Notes: generated from the letters alone by a model not told the origin. Numbered from the stretch's first letter, positions 11,800-24,160 are shown. The stretch: DNA of 64,000 nucleotides from Sipunculus nudus (GCA_026874595.1 CM049316.1:59405676-59469675); one strand, 5' to 3'. Made by a program: numbers and translations.

Positions 11800-14270
11800 T
11801 ATTTCAGTTTAATCAAGCCTTCAAATATAAGCATGAATAAGTATTGGTTATAGCCCAATAAAATGTAATGCAAATCGTGAGGTTTGCGAGGCTTGAGGTT
11901 AATTCGTGTACAAATGACTCTACAATCGTGAATTTTCTGTAATGACGTTTCTGATCATGTACTCGATCTACACCAAAATCTACTGGACTCTTCATTGGAC
12001 TATCTGAAGCGGATCCGGGGGAGGTTTCCAGGGGGTCCGCCCCCCCTTTTTTTAGCCAATGCAACCTTTATTCAAGAGTTGCTTTTTGCAGCCTGGACCC
12101 CCATTTTCCGCACCTGTGGACCTTTTTTTAGGTCTTCTTATAACTCTTGCTAGGTCGGACCCCTTTTTTTCCTAAATCCTGGATTCGCCCCTGTCTATTC
12201 CCTGAAGATTTCATGAGATTCCGTTCGTGATTTAGTGAATCATGTTGGGAATTAAGACACACACAGGCACAAACACATAGACACGCATACTCTCCCTTTC
12301 AGTTTAGTCATTAAGCTAAATGCTACCAGGTCGACTCTGATAATATTTCACCTGAGGGTTGGGTTCCATCACATGAAAATCTATGATTTTATTTGTCAGT
12401 ATTCCTAGTGCCGCTGTTAAGATAGGTATAGTGGGAAAATGTGGGTTAAGACGGTTGCTAGGGAGGTACATGTAACCAGCGTAAATGAACAGTAGCAAAC
12501 AAAAAGTATACCACAAAAAAAAAGATATATTTATTAATAACAAAAGAAATTCTATTTATTAATTTAGGAAATCTGCAGATTCGGAGAATAGTATTAGGAC
12601 ATGCCTGTTCAACACTCTTATCACAGATCGGGTTCGTAAGCATCACAGAAAGGTTTACTTATCAATCATTTATTTGATCAGCGTACAGCACAATGAATGT
12701 AAACCTGAGCTCATGCACTAGAGTGTTAATACACCAACACGGATTTAAACACCAAATACTGTAGGAAAACGTCACTAGGGCTTCAAAGGGCCACGATAAT
12801 TCGCAGGTGTTTACGTGAGTGTAGTGCTTTGAAAATTACACAAAGTAAACTAACAAAAGCTAAATCTGTATCAAAATGCTTAAACTAATTAATATCCTTT
12901 ACATGTATGAAGAGTTTTCAAAAAGTCCAAGATACTTCAATATTGGCATATCATTCGACCATTGATAGTTGCGATGCCCTCTCAAGATTATGCGATCACC
13001 CAGCAAGAAACTGAACTAGTTGAATATTCTAGCCCTGTTCTTGTAAAGCACTTCCTTCCCAGTGGCCTCCCATGAACATTTTCGTGATAAAGGAACGTAT
13101 CTTCCGCTGGTCCAGTATTGTCGTCTTATTGCTCCTGGAATGAGGGTGAATCTTGATATCTTTTACATTGGTAATTGGGGTTATTCATATGAAACTTTCT
13201 TATTTTCTACCTGCCAAATGTGAATTTGTGGCAAACATATAACCAAAGTATTCTAACTGAAAACAGATCAGTAGAAAAAAAATCATTATGTATATACTAT
13301 ATCAATATACATTTAAATACTTAACCTTTATATATTTCACATTACCAGTACCAACTGATTTTAGCTCTCTATTGTTATTGATGTGTTAGTAAATATGTGA
13401 TGTTTTATTTATAAGATAGTGTTTAAGATGTAAAGCGCATTTGAAACATGCGTATAAATTGCGCTACAGAATAATGTTATAAGTGCACTATATCAATAAA
13501 GTTCTTATCATTTTATATATCTCACATAATTGCAATACCATATTTAATTTTGCAAATGTGACATCTCATTTATTACTGTTCTTTTTAGCTCATTTGACAA
13601 AGTACAGTAATGGCGCCGTCCAGCCAGCCGTTAGCAAGGCACACATCGTAACCGCTGGATCTAGAAACTTCTGACTGACTATTTAGGGAGGTCAGTAAAA
13701 AATCTTCAGGTAGGAAACCTGAAATTAACTTACTGCAACCCATATTCTCAGAGCTATGAGGCTCGTTTGTACACCTTAGAACAATGAAAAAAATGATACA
13801 AACTCAAAGTATTTGGATCAATAATGCATGTAATGGCATGATTTTTGCTCATGTTATTGATCATGGACAGTATCTATCTATTTGTTACGATTTTTTATCT
13901 ATTTTAACGAGCGTCAAATGACAGTAAATGTGTCAGTTTCTCAGCTTTGGTTTAATCAAGTGTCCTAAAACCTTGTATATTTATTGATCATGACTAATTT
14001 TACCAGTTCCTGAAGCTTGGTGGTCTCATTAAACAGGTTCTGAAAATTTAGGAACTGCACAAACCTAAATATATATGACATATATATGACGGAAGTGATT
14101 AGACCACCTCTATGAATATCAGTTAAATACATATTTTGTAACAGGAAAAAATCTTTGATCTTCAATATATTTTGGTAATTATGTACTTAGATGCGTAATT
14201 TTATGTGTTAATATGTGAATGAAATGAAACTGCTTACAGTTGGTAAAAATGCTATTTTTAGCTTGCGCCG
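11800..14270. repeat. Recurrent non-coding unit, copy 1
   Basis: Recurs with decreasing similarity at 50790-53290, 19950-21900 and 25440-26800. Shared blocks include gataatatttcacctgaggg (about 12340), the tcacagatcgg segment (12620) and the cgtatcttccgct segment (13095). It forms the body of each lectin-unit duplication. No coding exon is recognised in it. Confidence 0.75.
12008..12193. mobile_element. Small MITE with GGATCC/CAGGGGCG-type ends
   Basis: About 186 bp starting near GGATCCGGGGGAGG and ending near GGATTCGCCCCTG; the ends are imperfect inverted repeats. The matching place in U2 (about 20095) lacks the segment, which gives an empty site. The copy in block B is at about 51008-51195, so insertion predates the A/B duplication. 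Confidence 0.6.
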
Positions 14271-15065
14271 ACTCGTCCCTTGACCCAACCATCTAAATGA
14301 GTTTTACTTTAAGTTTTTATTCACGTCGAGTCGGCATGGTCTTGCGAGACATTGTACCTATATCATCAACACGACAGCAATTTACGGCAATACAGTAAAA
14401 TTTACAAAATACAAAATGAATATACTAGAGGGTTATAATTTAATAAACACATTCTAAGAAGGTAAAGTACGAACTCATATTTATAAAGGTTCGTCTGACA
14501 CGACCAATATGCTCGTTTAAACGACTCAAAATTGTTTGGTCACGCCACTGGTTACTGACATCACTTGCTTCCTAGGAACATCAAAGGTCATTCCCTCTTT
14601 GTAATAAAGTCTTTTATCTGCAGAAATCCATTCCGGTTTCGGACTACGTGACAGGGTAGTATCGCACGCTTCCTCTCATTTTATATTCTTGCGTCAACCA
14701 GGCCTGGTGACTCCTGCACCGGCGGGCCATGGGTGCGTAATCGTCCCCATTGCTATGTCATACCAGCGAGGAACCCCCGAAAAGCGCAATCTTTCGTGAG
14801 AGAATTATTACCTTTGTTATAAAGCTTTTAATGTAATGCACTGAATAGATTATAGAAAAATCACGGGGCAAAGATCAAAGATTGTCTTCCGGGGACCTCA
14901 ATATATATGGATAACAAGAACTTGGGCTAGTAGCATGCTGGCCTAGCTACCTCCAGCCTCTACCCAGGAAGTTATTGTGGCAATATCACATATAAAGGGG
15001 TACAGAGCAAAGGATATGGACAGTGTTGCTTTTATGCCCCGTGTCGATATATGGATGCACTAATA
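14271..15065. other. Unassigned stretch present in A and B, absent from U2
   Basis: U2 runs from cttgcgctgactcg (21888) straight into gaggtcaaatcagctg, whereas block A leaves at cttgcgccgactcg (14263) and rejoins the same repeat at about 17690. So 14271-17690 was gained by A/B or lost by U2. CCGACTCG and CGAGTCGG form a short inverted pair at the start (14268 / 14327). No gene is seen. Confidence 0.5.
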
Positions 15066-15226
15066 CATTCACAATAATATTTTAAAAGGTAATTTTATGG
15101 CATTAGTATCATAAGTATCAGTAACCATATACAATGTATCAATGTATATGGTTACTGATACAATTTTTTCCTCCTGGTCAATACTAATGCCATAAAATTA
15201 CCTTTTAAAATATTAGTGTGAATATA
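15066..15226. repeat. Palindromic stem-loop element (MITE-like)
   Basis: Outer arms of about 44 bp (15066-15109 and 15181-15226) are inverted copies. Inside them a second pair (15115-15131 and 15144-15161) forms a nested hairpin around gtatcagtaaccatata. The block B copy is at about 58453-58605 and has a shortened loop. Confidence 0.8.
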
Positions 15227-15888
15227 TCAGTCCATTTGTATATCTATTTATTGATATAATTTTCATTTGCCTGAAAAAATGTGGTTTGACTATACGATTA
15301 TTTTATAACATTTAAAAAATCATTTTTGAATGTATCAATGAATATACTTACTGATACATTTTTTAATCGAAAGGCATGTATCCTTTTAAGCTATTGATCC
15401 AATAGGAAAGGAAATACTATAAGTTGCTTGACTTGAGTAAATCACAGCTTGCACTAATAACAACTTACCGAGTGGTTTTTCTCACTGCACTTGCACAGGC
15501 CTTGTCACTGAGCAGTTTACCCTTAGGACAGTTAGAATGAGTGAATCACCAAAGCACAACCTGCTTGGATGATTTCATGCTTAATTCAGCTACATACTGC
15601 TCACTTAATATTAGTGCATGTTTATAATATTTTTGTAGTTTGCATAGTTTTATTAAACAAACTGTTCTATTAACACAGGTTCACTCTATTCTGTTTTTAT
15701 AGTCCGCTTCCTGACAAAAAAATGCCTGAAAAATACTGTATCTTTTTGCTTACAAATACCACAAAATGAACTCCCAGTTAATCCCCATAATTTGGAGGTA
15801 AATTAATATTATATCATTAAACATATGGGTACATTGATACGCTAAAAATGAATAACAAAAAGTAATTTTTTGATTATAATATTGATCT
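15227..15888. other. Unassigned AT-rich stretch
   Basis: Contains further atgtatcaatgaatata/tactgatacattttt sequence near 15330-15365, related to the stem-loop just upstream. Nothing else is recognised. Confidence 0.4.
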
Positions 15889-15985
15889 GTCCGAAACGTC
15901 CTCCTTTGCTAAAAGGCCTGTCCGAAACGTCCTGGTCCGAAATGTCCTATTCCCGAACGTTCGTGTCCGAAACGTCCGTCCACCT
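15889..15985 (+). repeat. Short degenerate repeat of TCCGAAACGTCC
   Basis: Five imperfect copies of a 12-bp TCCGAAACGTCC motif within about 97 bp. The block B copy is at about 59271-59365. Confidence 0.8.
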
Positions 15986-16600
15986 TAGAGACCTGTTCTC
16001 TAGTATGCATTAAGTACATTTGTGTAGGATAAATGTAGAAGTAAAGAAAATACTAATTATATCACTGAACACTCAACATAAGCCAATCAAAAGCAGAACT
16101 TCCCATTTTACAGAAAAAAAAGGTCCCAGCTCATGCATTACATGCAGGTGCTTAAAACATCCTCAGTGTGACTTTCTGCCATTAACATATGTATTGTTAC
16201 TTCAAAATTTGCATTTATTATTGTCATGAAGTTAATCTATAAATTGATTGTAAGATTTTCCCTTTCAGTCAAGCTATTAAGCCTCTTAACTTTTAAGTGT
16301 TGAAGTCCCAGAGATTTTGACTTTAAACCATCACTCCGAAGCTCAGAACTTGATTTGAATAAAGACATTTTATGAAAGTTTTATATTTCTGTATTAATAA
16401 CTTTGTAAAATTTATCAGCTTCGGTCATTTATCACTAAAGGTAATCCCTTTACATTTGCCAGGCCTGTATTTTTCCTGGTGACATAGGAAGTGATCATTT
16501 AATACTTTTTAATGATATATTCCGCCATTCCTTTATAACTTATTATTGCATATCTAGATGAGTTTAATGCAATTATCATTAGTTCGTATATCATTAAAAT

Positions 16601-16735
16601 GTACCTGTACCTGTACCTAGGTACTTTCTAAAGTACCTGTACCTGTACCTAGGTACTTTACAGGAATGTTGTACCTGTACGTGTACCTGAACATTTCGCA
16701 AGTACCTGTACCTCTACCTAGTTACTGTCACTTGT
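16601..16735 (+). repeat. GTACCT minisatellite
   Basis: Dense GTACCT hexamers with GTACCTAGGTAC palindromes at intervals. The block B copy (59981-60115) has lost a few hexamers. Confidence 0.9.
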
Positions 16736-17059
16736 ATCTGGCCCCAACCTGGCCCTTACAAGTGACCGCGACATCACGCATTGGCAACCAACCGACTGAT
16801 CAGCGCTGTTCAATGAGTGCCATAGAGACTGCCCTCATTAGACAGGTTAATTAGTAATATTAGTAATTAGTAATATGTCACTTTGGTAAGAAAACTGCCC
16901 GAAAATTTCGCTGCGTTATCCGTAATACCCAGGTGGTCGTATTTCACAGAGTTTTATCTATAGATAATATAATGGAATTTCGAAAGGGACTGATATCCAG
17001 TGGTCGCAATAGCCAGTTGCCCACATTTTACAGGTGGTTATTCAGACAGGTTTGACTGT

Positions 17060-18590
17060 ATATCATGACTAGTTTTTTTCAGTTCCTGAAGACTGGTGGC
17101 GCCACTTTATCTTTCTATTGGTTACACTTTTTCTCCTCTGCTAAATTACATCAGTGGCATCTGTTTCTCAACTGTGGTTTCATTTAGGGTCCAGAAGCCT
17201 GTTTTATTTGCCATGACCAGTTTCGCCAGTTCCTTAAGACTTGTGGCGTATTATTTTACTATTTTTTATGCATTTCTATCCGTTTTTAGACAACAAAATA
17301 ACATCGAAGATCTCAGTTTGTCAACTGTGATTGAATCTAGTGTCCTGAAACCTGATGTGTTTATTATGGCCCACCCCCCACACCCCACCCCACCGAGGGA
17401 AGTTCTCATTAGTCTTCGTTTGTAGAACATCTTGTGAACGGAATTCCTTTTTAAGCACTGAGAATATCCCCTGAAATTCGAAACAGAAATTTTTTCTCCC
17501 AAAATCTTGGAAGAGATAAAAATTTGTTACCTTGACCTTTATATTTGAGGTCAAATCGGCCAATATGTAAAATTTTCGTGAACCCCTTACTTTTGAAGTA
17601 CTGGATATTTTGCTCTTAAATTTTAAACACTGGTTTTTTTAACCAAATTCTCAGATGAGAATTAAAAATTGATCTTTGCCAGGATCTTCGAGGTCAAATC
17701 ACCTGTACAGCATATTTTGTTCTCAAATATGAAAAAAAATGTATTTATCTCAGTTCTCGGATAGGATCGAAAAATGATGACCTTGGCCAGGATCTTCAAG
17801 GTCAAATCAAACCTAAAAAATGACACACTAGTTGTTTCCTTTAAGTTCTCATATAAGTTTAAAACCTAATGACCTTGATGCATAAGGTCCACTTATGCGG
17901 AATTCTAGGATTATTGCGATCCCTTTAACTTTTGGTTTACTGAAGTATTTTTACTCAACCATGACACACCAGATGTTTCCACCATCTTCTCAGATAAGTC
18001 CGAAAACTGATAACCTTGACTTTTATCTTCAGTGTTTAAGTTGCCGCAATTAACAATAATGATGAACCTTCTAACTTTTAAATAAATGTACTGTATATTT
18101 TTTACACCTATTCTTTTGGCCAAGTTCTTGGAGAAATTCTAAAACTGGTGATCTTAACTTAGAACTTCAAGGTCAAATCAGTGGAAATATAGGATATTTG
18201 TGAACCCTATATGTTTTAAGTACGGGTCGAAAGTATAAAGCAACACCTTCCGTCTTTTAGGAACTGCTTACCTGATAATAGGGAAGAATTTGGGTTCACA
18301 AGTTCAGAGTCATAGGGTCCACTTCTTAAGAAAGCTATTTAGATGCATTTAATGCTAATCTTTTTATCACAAACCTTTCATCTTTCACGTATGGATACCT
18401 TCCAATAAGGGAAGATAGCTATTTATTTTGAGGACACAAAGGAAAACTACATTCTTTTTTAACAAGCTTGTGGACCAGTTTAAAGGTTAAGGGACGAGGT
18501 CACGGGACCCACGCTTTAAAAAAGCTCATGAAAATGTCCCTATAGACAAATTTAACTGAGCGTCGAGACCCGTGGGTCCCTTTTTTTCTT
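17060..18590. repeat. Decayed AGC-family repeat in block A
   Basis: It contains cagttcctgaagactggtgg, the family's tggcgccac motif and several aggtcaaatc segments. It ends at about 18557 with the family tail (ctgagcgtcgagacccgtgg). Block B lacks the part matching about 17112-18004. Its right tail abuts the lectin exon donor, as in U2, U3 and U4. Confidence 0.6.
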
Positions 18591-18599
18591 TTAACTAAC

Positions 18600-18786
18600 C
18601 AGATAGGAGCTTGATGATATGTTTCTGCTCCTCCTCCGTTTCTATGCTGACCAGGTCACCACCTGCTAATTAACATCTCTCACGCGAGGCTGCCCAGGTC
18701 AACGGTTCCTCTATTATCTTGTAACAAGATCCTTTTTTTTTCTCCTTTTGATGAAAACGGGGTTTCCCATCCTGCTGCACAATGTA
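18600..18786 (-). pseudogene. C-type lectin domain exon 3, unit U1 (broken)
   Basis: First half of a C-type lectin domain, a secreted sugar-binding fold. An acceptor (TTATACAG) precedes 18786 and a donor (GTTAGT) follows 18600. Visible motifs are C-x2-G-W, GSCYK and LTWAASRERC. Two lesions are seen. The poly-A run before the GSC motif has 9 A, which breaks the frame running from the CAAGW motif. A TAA stop directly follows the Cys of SRERC. The same TAA is present in U4. No leader exons are found upstream, because the sequence departs from the other units at 18809. A fragment without its own promoter is the simplest reading. Confidence 0.8.
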
Positions 18787-18881
18787 CTGTATAATAAAAA
18801 CAGAAACGATGTTTGTTTTATAAATGAGTGACTTTATTTTTAAAGCACGTGTATTTTTTAGCCTAATAAATGTGCTTTGTT

Positions 18882-19410
18882 TTACGAGCGAGTTTTTATT
18901 GGAGTAAGTAAAACGCCTAAGCAATCAAAGACGCTCTGAAATGTTAAGTCAGAATTTAAAAATAAATCTCCTCCTCCACAGCCACCTTCCATAACCGTTC
19001 CGTGCAAAATAATCGCGCTACCCTCTGACCTCGTCATATCATCGGCTCCTCCTGGAATGCAAGTAATTATGGTCATTTACCCCGCATTGTGTTACTGCTG
19101 TATAGAGATTACACAAGTCGGTAGAAGTTGAACATTATTACTGTGATTGAATGTTTGAGTGTGCAATACGTTTAAAGGAACAAAAGATTAAGATTTGAAG
19201 TGTCACAGAATACCAGGAAGACGGAGGCCTTAAATAGACCGATAAATGGATGTACCATTGGTAACAACTCTCCGCAGCAGTTCCCTTGGATGTCTGTGGG
19301 ACACGACTCCAGACGTCCATAACATGTTCAGCAGGGCTTGCTCCACAGTGTTTGCCGGAATATATCAGCAAGACAAGGAGAAAGCCCGCATAACTAAATA
19401 GCTCGGACAT
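18882..19410 (-). CDS. Hypothetical secreted-protein exon(s)
   Basis: From the ATG at 19410 the frame encodes a typical signal peptide (MSELFSYAGFLLVLLIYSG, then KHCGAS) followed by a short hydrophilic stretch. Possible donors lie near 19249-19260. A possible acceptor (TTGCATTCCAG) with an open frame beginning GADDMTRSEGS lies near 19060. Joining these is only one of several options. The family is not recognised. The start region has a weak match near 25290 in U3, where the ATG is lost. It could be a lineage-specific secreted peptide, a decayed gene or chance. Confidence 0.25.
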
Positions 19411-19926
19411 TACACTGGTATCGCAAACCATAAAATATGTAGGGGGCAAGTGATTAAAAGTTATTAATAAAAAACTAAAGACGGCTGTGAATGTCGATTT
19501 TTTGTGATATGTAATTTACTTTTATATAAATGATCAATAAATGTGTATCACCTTTCACAACAACCCTGCATATATTCATGGGGTAGATTATTTAACGAAC
19601 ATGTAGAGGGATTTGCCAATATTCTGGGTTAAAACGAAATATATGTCTTTCTGTTTGCTCTGCTAAAACGTTTACTTTATGCGAATCCTTTTTTTAAAGT
19701 ACAAATTAGGAATTGTGTCATAAATAATGGATACACTATAGGTTTCCAAGTACAGCGGCGCACACGTGCAAACATTCCTTTGGCAATGATGTAGTTTTAA
19801 AATTCTTAAAAGAAGTCTTAGTCATAATAATTCGACAGTCTAGCAGTGCCACCTGTATTTTAATCAATGATATAGATAAACCAATGCATGTATGCAGATG
19901 TTTTTTTGCAAAATGTGTGTGACGGT

Positions 19927-19942
19927 GGGGGGGGGGGGGGGG
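19927..19942 (+). repeat. Poly-G tract (16 G)
   Basis: Run of 16 G at the start of unit U2. Its length may be uncertain in the assembly. Confidence 0.9.
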
Positions 19943-19949
19943 TTTCTGT

Positions 19950-21900
19950 TGTGAGATGCTCCCAAAACCCTGCCTGCATGGCCCATAATGTCAGTTTTAT
20001 TCGTGCATAATTGACTGTACACTCGTGAATATTCCTTGATGACGATCATGATCAAATGCCGGATCCATACCAAAATCAATCGAATTCTTCATTGGTCTGT
20101 TCCTAAATTCTCTGGAGATTTCATGAGATACAAATTAGTTATGTTGTGTACTAACACAAAAACATTCACACACACGAATGCATACCCTCCCCATTAGTTA
20201 AATCATTTAGCTGCATGCTACAAGGTCCACTGTGATAATATTTTGCCTGAGGATTGGGTTCCATTACGTGAAAACACTATGAAAATTTGTTGTGTTATTT
20301 ATCAGTATTCCATGTGCCGCTGGTAAGATTCTTAGGAAGAGAAATATTCGTTTTGGTGGCTGCTAGGGAGTTAAATGTAACCAGTGTAAATGAAGAGTAA
20401 CAAACAAAAACATACCACAAAAATAAGAGATATTTGTTTATTTCAAATGAATTGTAAAAAAGTAATTTATGAAAATTGCAGAATGTGCGATTGAGTGTTA
20501 AACCGTACTATAGGACGTAACTGTTCAACACTTTATTGCAGATCGGGGTCGCTAGGGCACAGAATGTATAACATATCAATCATTTATTTGATCAACGTAC
20601 AGCACAATGAAGATAAACCTGAATTTACATTTTGCACTTGATTGTTAATACACCTACACGGATGAAACCACATAATGCTGTAACAAAAAGCCACTAGGGC
20701 TTCAAAGGCCACGATAATTGGCAGGTGCTTAAATGATTGTAGTGCTTGAAAATTACAAAAAGAAACTGACAAACCTGTTGCATGATACGTAAATTAATAA
20801 GTATCTTTTACAAATGTGTATAGTTTTCACAAAGTCCACGCAACTTAAATATTGACAAATTAGGAAACCAGGGACAGGAGCGAAACCAAGACAAGATTAT
20901 GCGCCGACCGAGCACCCAACCGGACTCACTGATTTCTTTATGCCAGTTCTTTCCCCGTGGCTGCCCATGACCATTTTCGTGAAGAAAGATCGTATCTTCC
21001 GCTAGTCCAGTAACTCCGAATTTGTGTTCCTGGAATGAAGATAAATCTTGATATCTTTACTGTTGCCATTGGTAGTGGGGTGATTCCCAAGAAACGTTCT
21101 TATTTTCTACCTGCCAAATGTGATTTTTCAGACAAGCAGAAAACAATAGTATTCCAACTGAAAACATATGAGTATAAAAAAAATCATGTGTTATTTATTA
21201 TGAAATGTTTTATTTATAAGATGTTGTGTTTAGATGTAAAGCGCATTTGTAACATGCTTTTAAATTGCGTTATTGAATAATGTTATAATTGTTCTATATA
21301 GATAAAATTGTAGTTATTTACGTTTCAATATCTCACATAATTGCAATACCATATTTGATTTTGCATCTCAACTCTACTGTACTTAAACTTTTTAACTCAG
21401 CTGACTGAAAGTATAGCATTGAGTATATTCTTTGAGCTGCGGGGCTCGTTTGTGCACCCCATAATAATTAAAAAATTGATACAAAACCTCCAGTTACATC
21501 AGCTGTTTAAGAGTCACTGGTGGCACTTCCTGTATCATTTATATTTTAAGGATTTTTTTTCTATTTTTACGAACGTCAAATGACAGCAAATGTGTCAATT
21601 TCTCAGCTTTGGTTTCATCTAGCTCCCTAAAAAATTGTATATTTATTGATCATGACTAGTTTTATCAGTTGCAGAAGTCTTATCGTCTCATTAGACAGGT
21701 TATGAAAATTGAGGAACTGCACTTACATACTAGACAACCTTTATGACTATCAGTTAGTGAATATTTTGTAAAAGGAAAGATCAAATTTCAATGTATTTTG
21801 TAATTATGTACTTATATGTTTAATTTTATGTAATAATATATGAACGAAATGAATCTGCATACATTTGCTTAAAATGTTATTTAAAGCTTGCGCTGACTCG
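19950..21900. repeat. Recurrent non-coding unit, copy 2 (in U2)
   Basis: Diverged copy of 11800-14270 that lacks the 186-bp MITE. It therefore serves as an empty site and as an outgroup to the A/B pair. Confidence 0.7.
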
Positions 21901-22740
21901 CTGAGGTCAAATCAGCTGTACCGTTTTTTTGGTCCCTTAATTTGACACACAACTTGTTAAACACTAACTTCTCCTAAGATAAAAAAAATGATAACCTTGG
22001 CAAGAATCTTCAAGGTCAAATAAAACCTCAAACTTACCTCGCCAGATATTTCCACCATGTTCTCAGATAAGTTCAAAAACTGATATCCTTGACTTTGTTA
22101 AAGCTGTGGCAAAAAAAGGATAATTATGAACCTCATAACTTTTTAAGTATATTTACTGTATATTTTTACACCTATTCTTTCAGCCAAGTTCTTGGAGAAG
22201 TTCAAAAACTGATAATCTTGATTTGAACTTCAAAGTCAAATTAGTGAAAATTCAGGATATTTGGGAACCCTATATATTTTGAAATACTGGCCGAAAGTAT
22301 AATGCCACACCTTCTATCTTTCAGGAACTGCTTACCTGAAGATAGGAAAGAAACCTGTAGATTTGAGTTCACAAAGTCAGAGGCACAGGTTCCACTTCTT
22401 AAGAAAGCTTTTTAAATGCATTAAATGCCAATCTTTTGATCACAAACCTTCCATCCTTCGCGTATGCTTACCTACCAATAAGGGAAGATAGCTATTTATT
22501 TTTGGCACACAAGTTTAAAGGACTTTCTTCTTTAACAAGCTTCTGGATAAATTTGAAGCCAAACTTTCATCCAAAATCTTCCATGTTTCACATTTGGTTT
22601 ACGTACAATTATGTGAAGAACCATAATGATTTATAGGTCACAAGGTTAAAGGTCAAGGTCACGGGACCCATATTCTGAAAAAGCTCATAAAAATATTCCT
22701 ATAGATAATTCAACTGAGCGTCGAGACCCGTGTGTCCCTA
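21393..22740. repeat. Decayed AGC-family repeat in U2
   Basis: Starts with aactcagctgactgaaag at about 21395 and ends with ctgagcgtcgagacccgtg at about 22713. The interior has aggtcaaggtcacgggaccc and the caaggtcaaat segments typical of the family. It overlaps the end of the recurrent unit. Confidence 0.6.
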
Positions 22741-22756
22741 TTTTCTATTAACTAAC

Positions 22757-23978
22757 CAGATAGGGGCTTCATGATATGTTTCTGCTCCTCCTCCGTTTCT
22801 ATGCTGACAAGGTCACCACCTGCTAATTTACATCTTTCACGCGAGGCTTCCCAGGTCAACGGTTCCACTATGATCTTGTAACAAGATCCTTTTTTTCTCC
22901 TTTCGATAAAAACGGGGTTTCCCATCCTGCTGCACAATGTACTGTATAATAAAAACAGAAACGTTAATAACGTTAATCGTTGAACAATTGCTACATGGCA
23001 ATGAAAGAATATTAAAGGAATGTTTTGGACAAAGTGTGTTTTGCAGGTGCACAGTTATCTCACACATTGTTAATAATTTTTATTAAATTCTAACACTCTA
23101 TCAACACATTCGATTTATATCAGGTCAAGTTCTATATCAGGTCAAGCTCTTGCAAAATTTTATCGTTTTAAATGATTGCACGAAATAAATGCGTTACTGG
23201 GCTGCCACTGGATTCTATGGGATAAAGTAAAATTAAAATAAAAAACATTAAATTTTGTGAAAAAAATATGAAAAAAGTAAAGATCAGTGTCAACTGTTGC
23301 CATTTTTGTACAATTTTACATCATGCATTACTTCTGAACATCCTTAAGTTACGAAAGTATTTATATATTCCAGTATTACATATATCCAGTGGATTTGTAA
23401 ATACTAAAAAACAATCTTCGCTTATATATGGCACTGTTATAAAATATTGATAGGGCATGGCTACTGCTCTCGATTAGTTCAGGTTAACAGCCCATAATCA
23501 TCACCTAAAGATAATGAATTTAAAAAGAAAAATATAAAAAAGTCTATCTGTAAGAAGTATAAAGTGTCAGCACTGCGCTTTTTCGGCTAAATAAAAATAT
23601 TATATAAATATAAATATTTTTGTCTCACAGGACAATAAATTAATAAGATGTATAAATATACACTTGCAAACATCTTTTTGTAGAGTTTCCTTGTATGTCT
23701 GTAGCACCTTTTCCATGATTGCAAGTACATTCGTATGAAGGTTTGGATCCATACACCTTGCCCGACAGGTTTTCTCATATCGAGGGCTAAGTTTGCTGCG
23801 ATTTATCTTTTGTCCTGTTGAGTATTGATCACTGAAGACAACCCCAAAGGTACATAAAATACCTACAAACGCAAAACGCATATTAATAATGTTTGTTTCA
23901 CCTAGTACTTACTATATAATTATACCATATGTGTAGATGAAATATTAGCTTATAAATCCTACCGGCAAGCGCTATCAT
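22757..23978 (-). CDS. C-type lectin-like secreted protein, unit U2, three 5' exons (3' part missing)
   Basis: Best-preserved lectin copy, minus strand. Exon 1: 23963-23978, coding ATG ATA GCG CTT GCC G, then donor GTAGGA. Exon 2: acceptor TTTGTAG, 23662-23862 (201 bp), donor GTATAT. Together they start MIALAGILCTFGVVFSDQ, a good signal peptide, followed by a Cys-containing segment (CRARCMDP, then NVLAIMEKVLQTYKE). Exon 3: acceptor TTATACAG, 22757-22941, donor GTTAGT; it carries CAAGW, GSCYK, LTWEASRERC and GGDLVSIETEEEQ, the first half of a C-type lectin domain. All junctions are phase 1. One flaw is visible: the poly-A run in exon 3 has 7 A where 8 keep frame, which gives an early stop. That may be a true frameshift or a homopolymer error. 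Exons for the second half (WND motif, last cysteines) were not found. No stop other than the A-run effect is seen. Confidence 0.75.
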
Positions 23979-24020
23979 GGTTAAATGATGGCCAAGCATA
24001 CCCAGAACTCATTTATAGTT

Positions 24021-24032
24021 ACTTTTATATAA
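24021..24032 (-). promoter_or_regulatory. TATA box of lectin unit U2
   Basis: TTATATAAAAGT on the minus strand ends about 43 bp before the exon 1 ATG (23978), leaving room for a short leader. Corresponding places in U3 and U4 have only weaker TATA-like matches. Confidence 0.5.
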
Positions 24033-24117
24033 GTCCACGATATTTGCGAAAGGGGAATAAAAGGTCCCACCTTTAAAGGTGAAAAGTAAAAGGTCCACAT
24101 TATTAGTAATTATAATT

Positions 24118-24120
<3 letters not shown>

Positions 24121-24156
<36 letters not shown>

Positions 24157-24160
24157 ATGT
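24121..24160. repeat. (AT)n/(GT)n microsatellite
   Basis: About 14 AT repeats running into GTGTGTGTATGTG, about 140 bp upstream of the U2 lectin ATG. Confidence 0.9.

Larger units (their letters stand above)
3031..18808. repeat. Block A of a large segmental duplication
   Basis: This stretch recurs in the same orientation and order at about 38226-61288 (block B). Matching landmarks are the 338-bp tandem array (6240 / 44917), the solo repeat terminus (9078 / 48092), the TA microsatellite (11591 / 50572), the small MITE (12008 / 51008), the stem-loop (15066 / 58453), the GTACCT minisatellite (16601 / 59981) and the lectin exon (18600 / 61087). Over 5200-17100 the copies differ by only a few percent by eye. 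The first 2 kb (3031-5110 against 38226-40010) is clearly older or faster-diverging. A ends at about 18808, where its sequence departs from the other lectin units. Confidence 0.9.

Noticed and set aside
23600-23881. Lectin start at ATG 23881 (MRFAFVGILC)
   Set aside because: The equivalent ATG frames are shifted in U3 and U4 and the sequence is a TTTTGTAG acceptor; the upstream micro-exon model fits all three copies.
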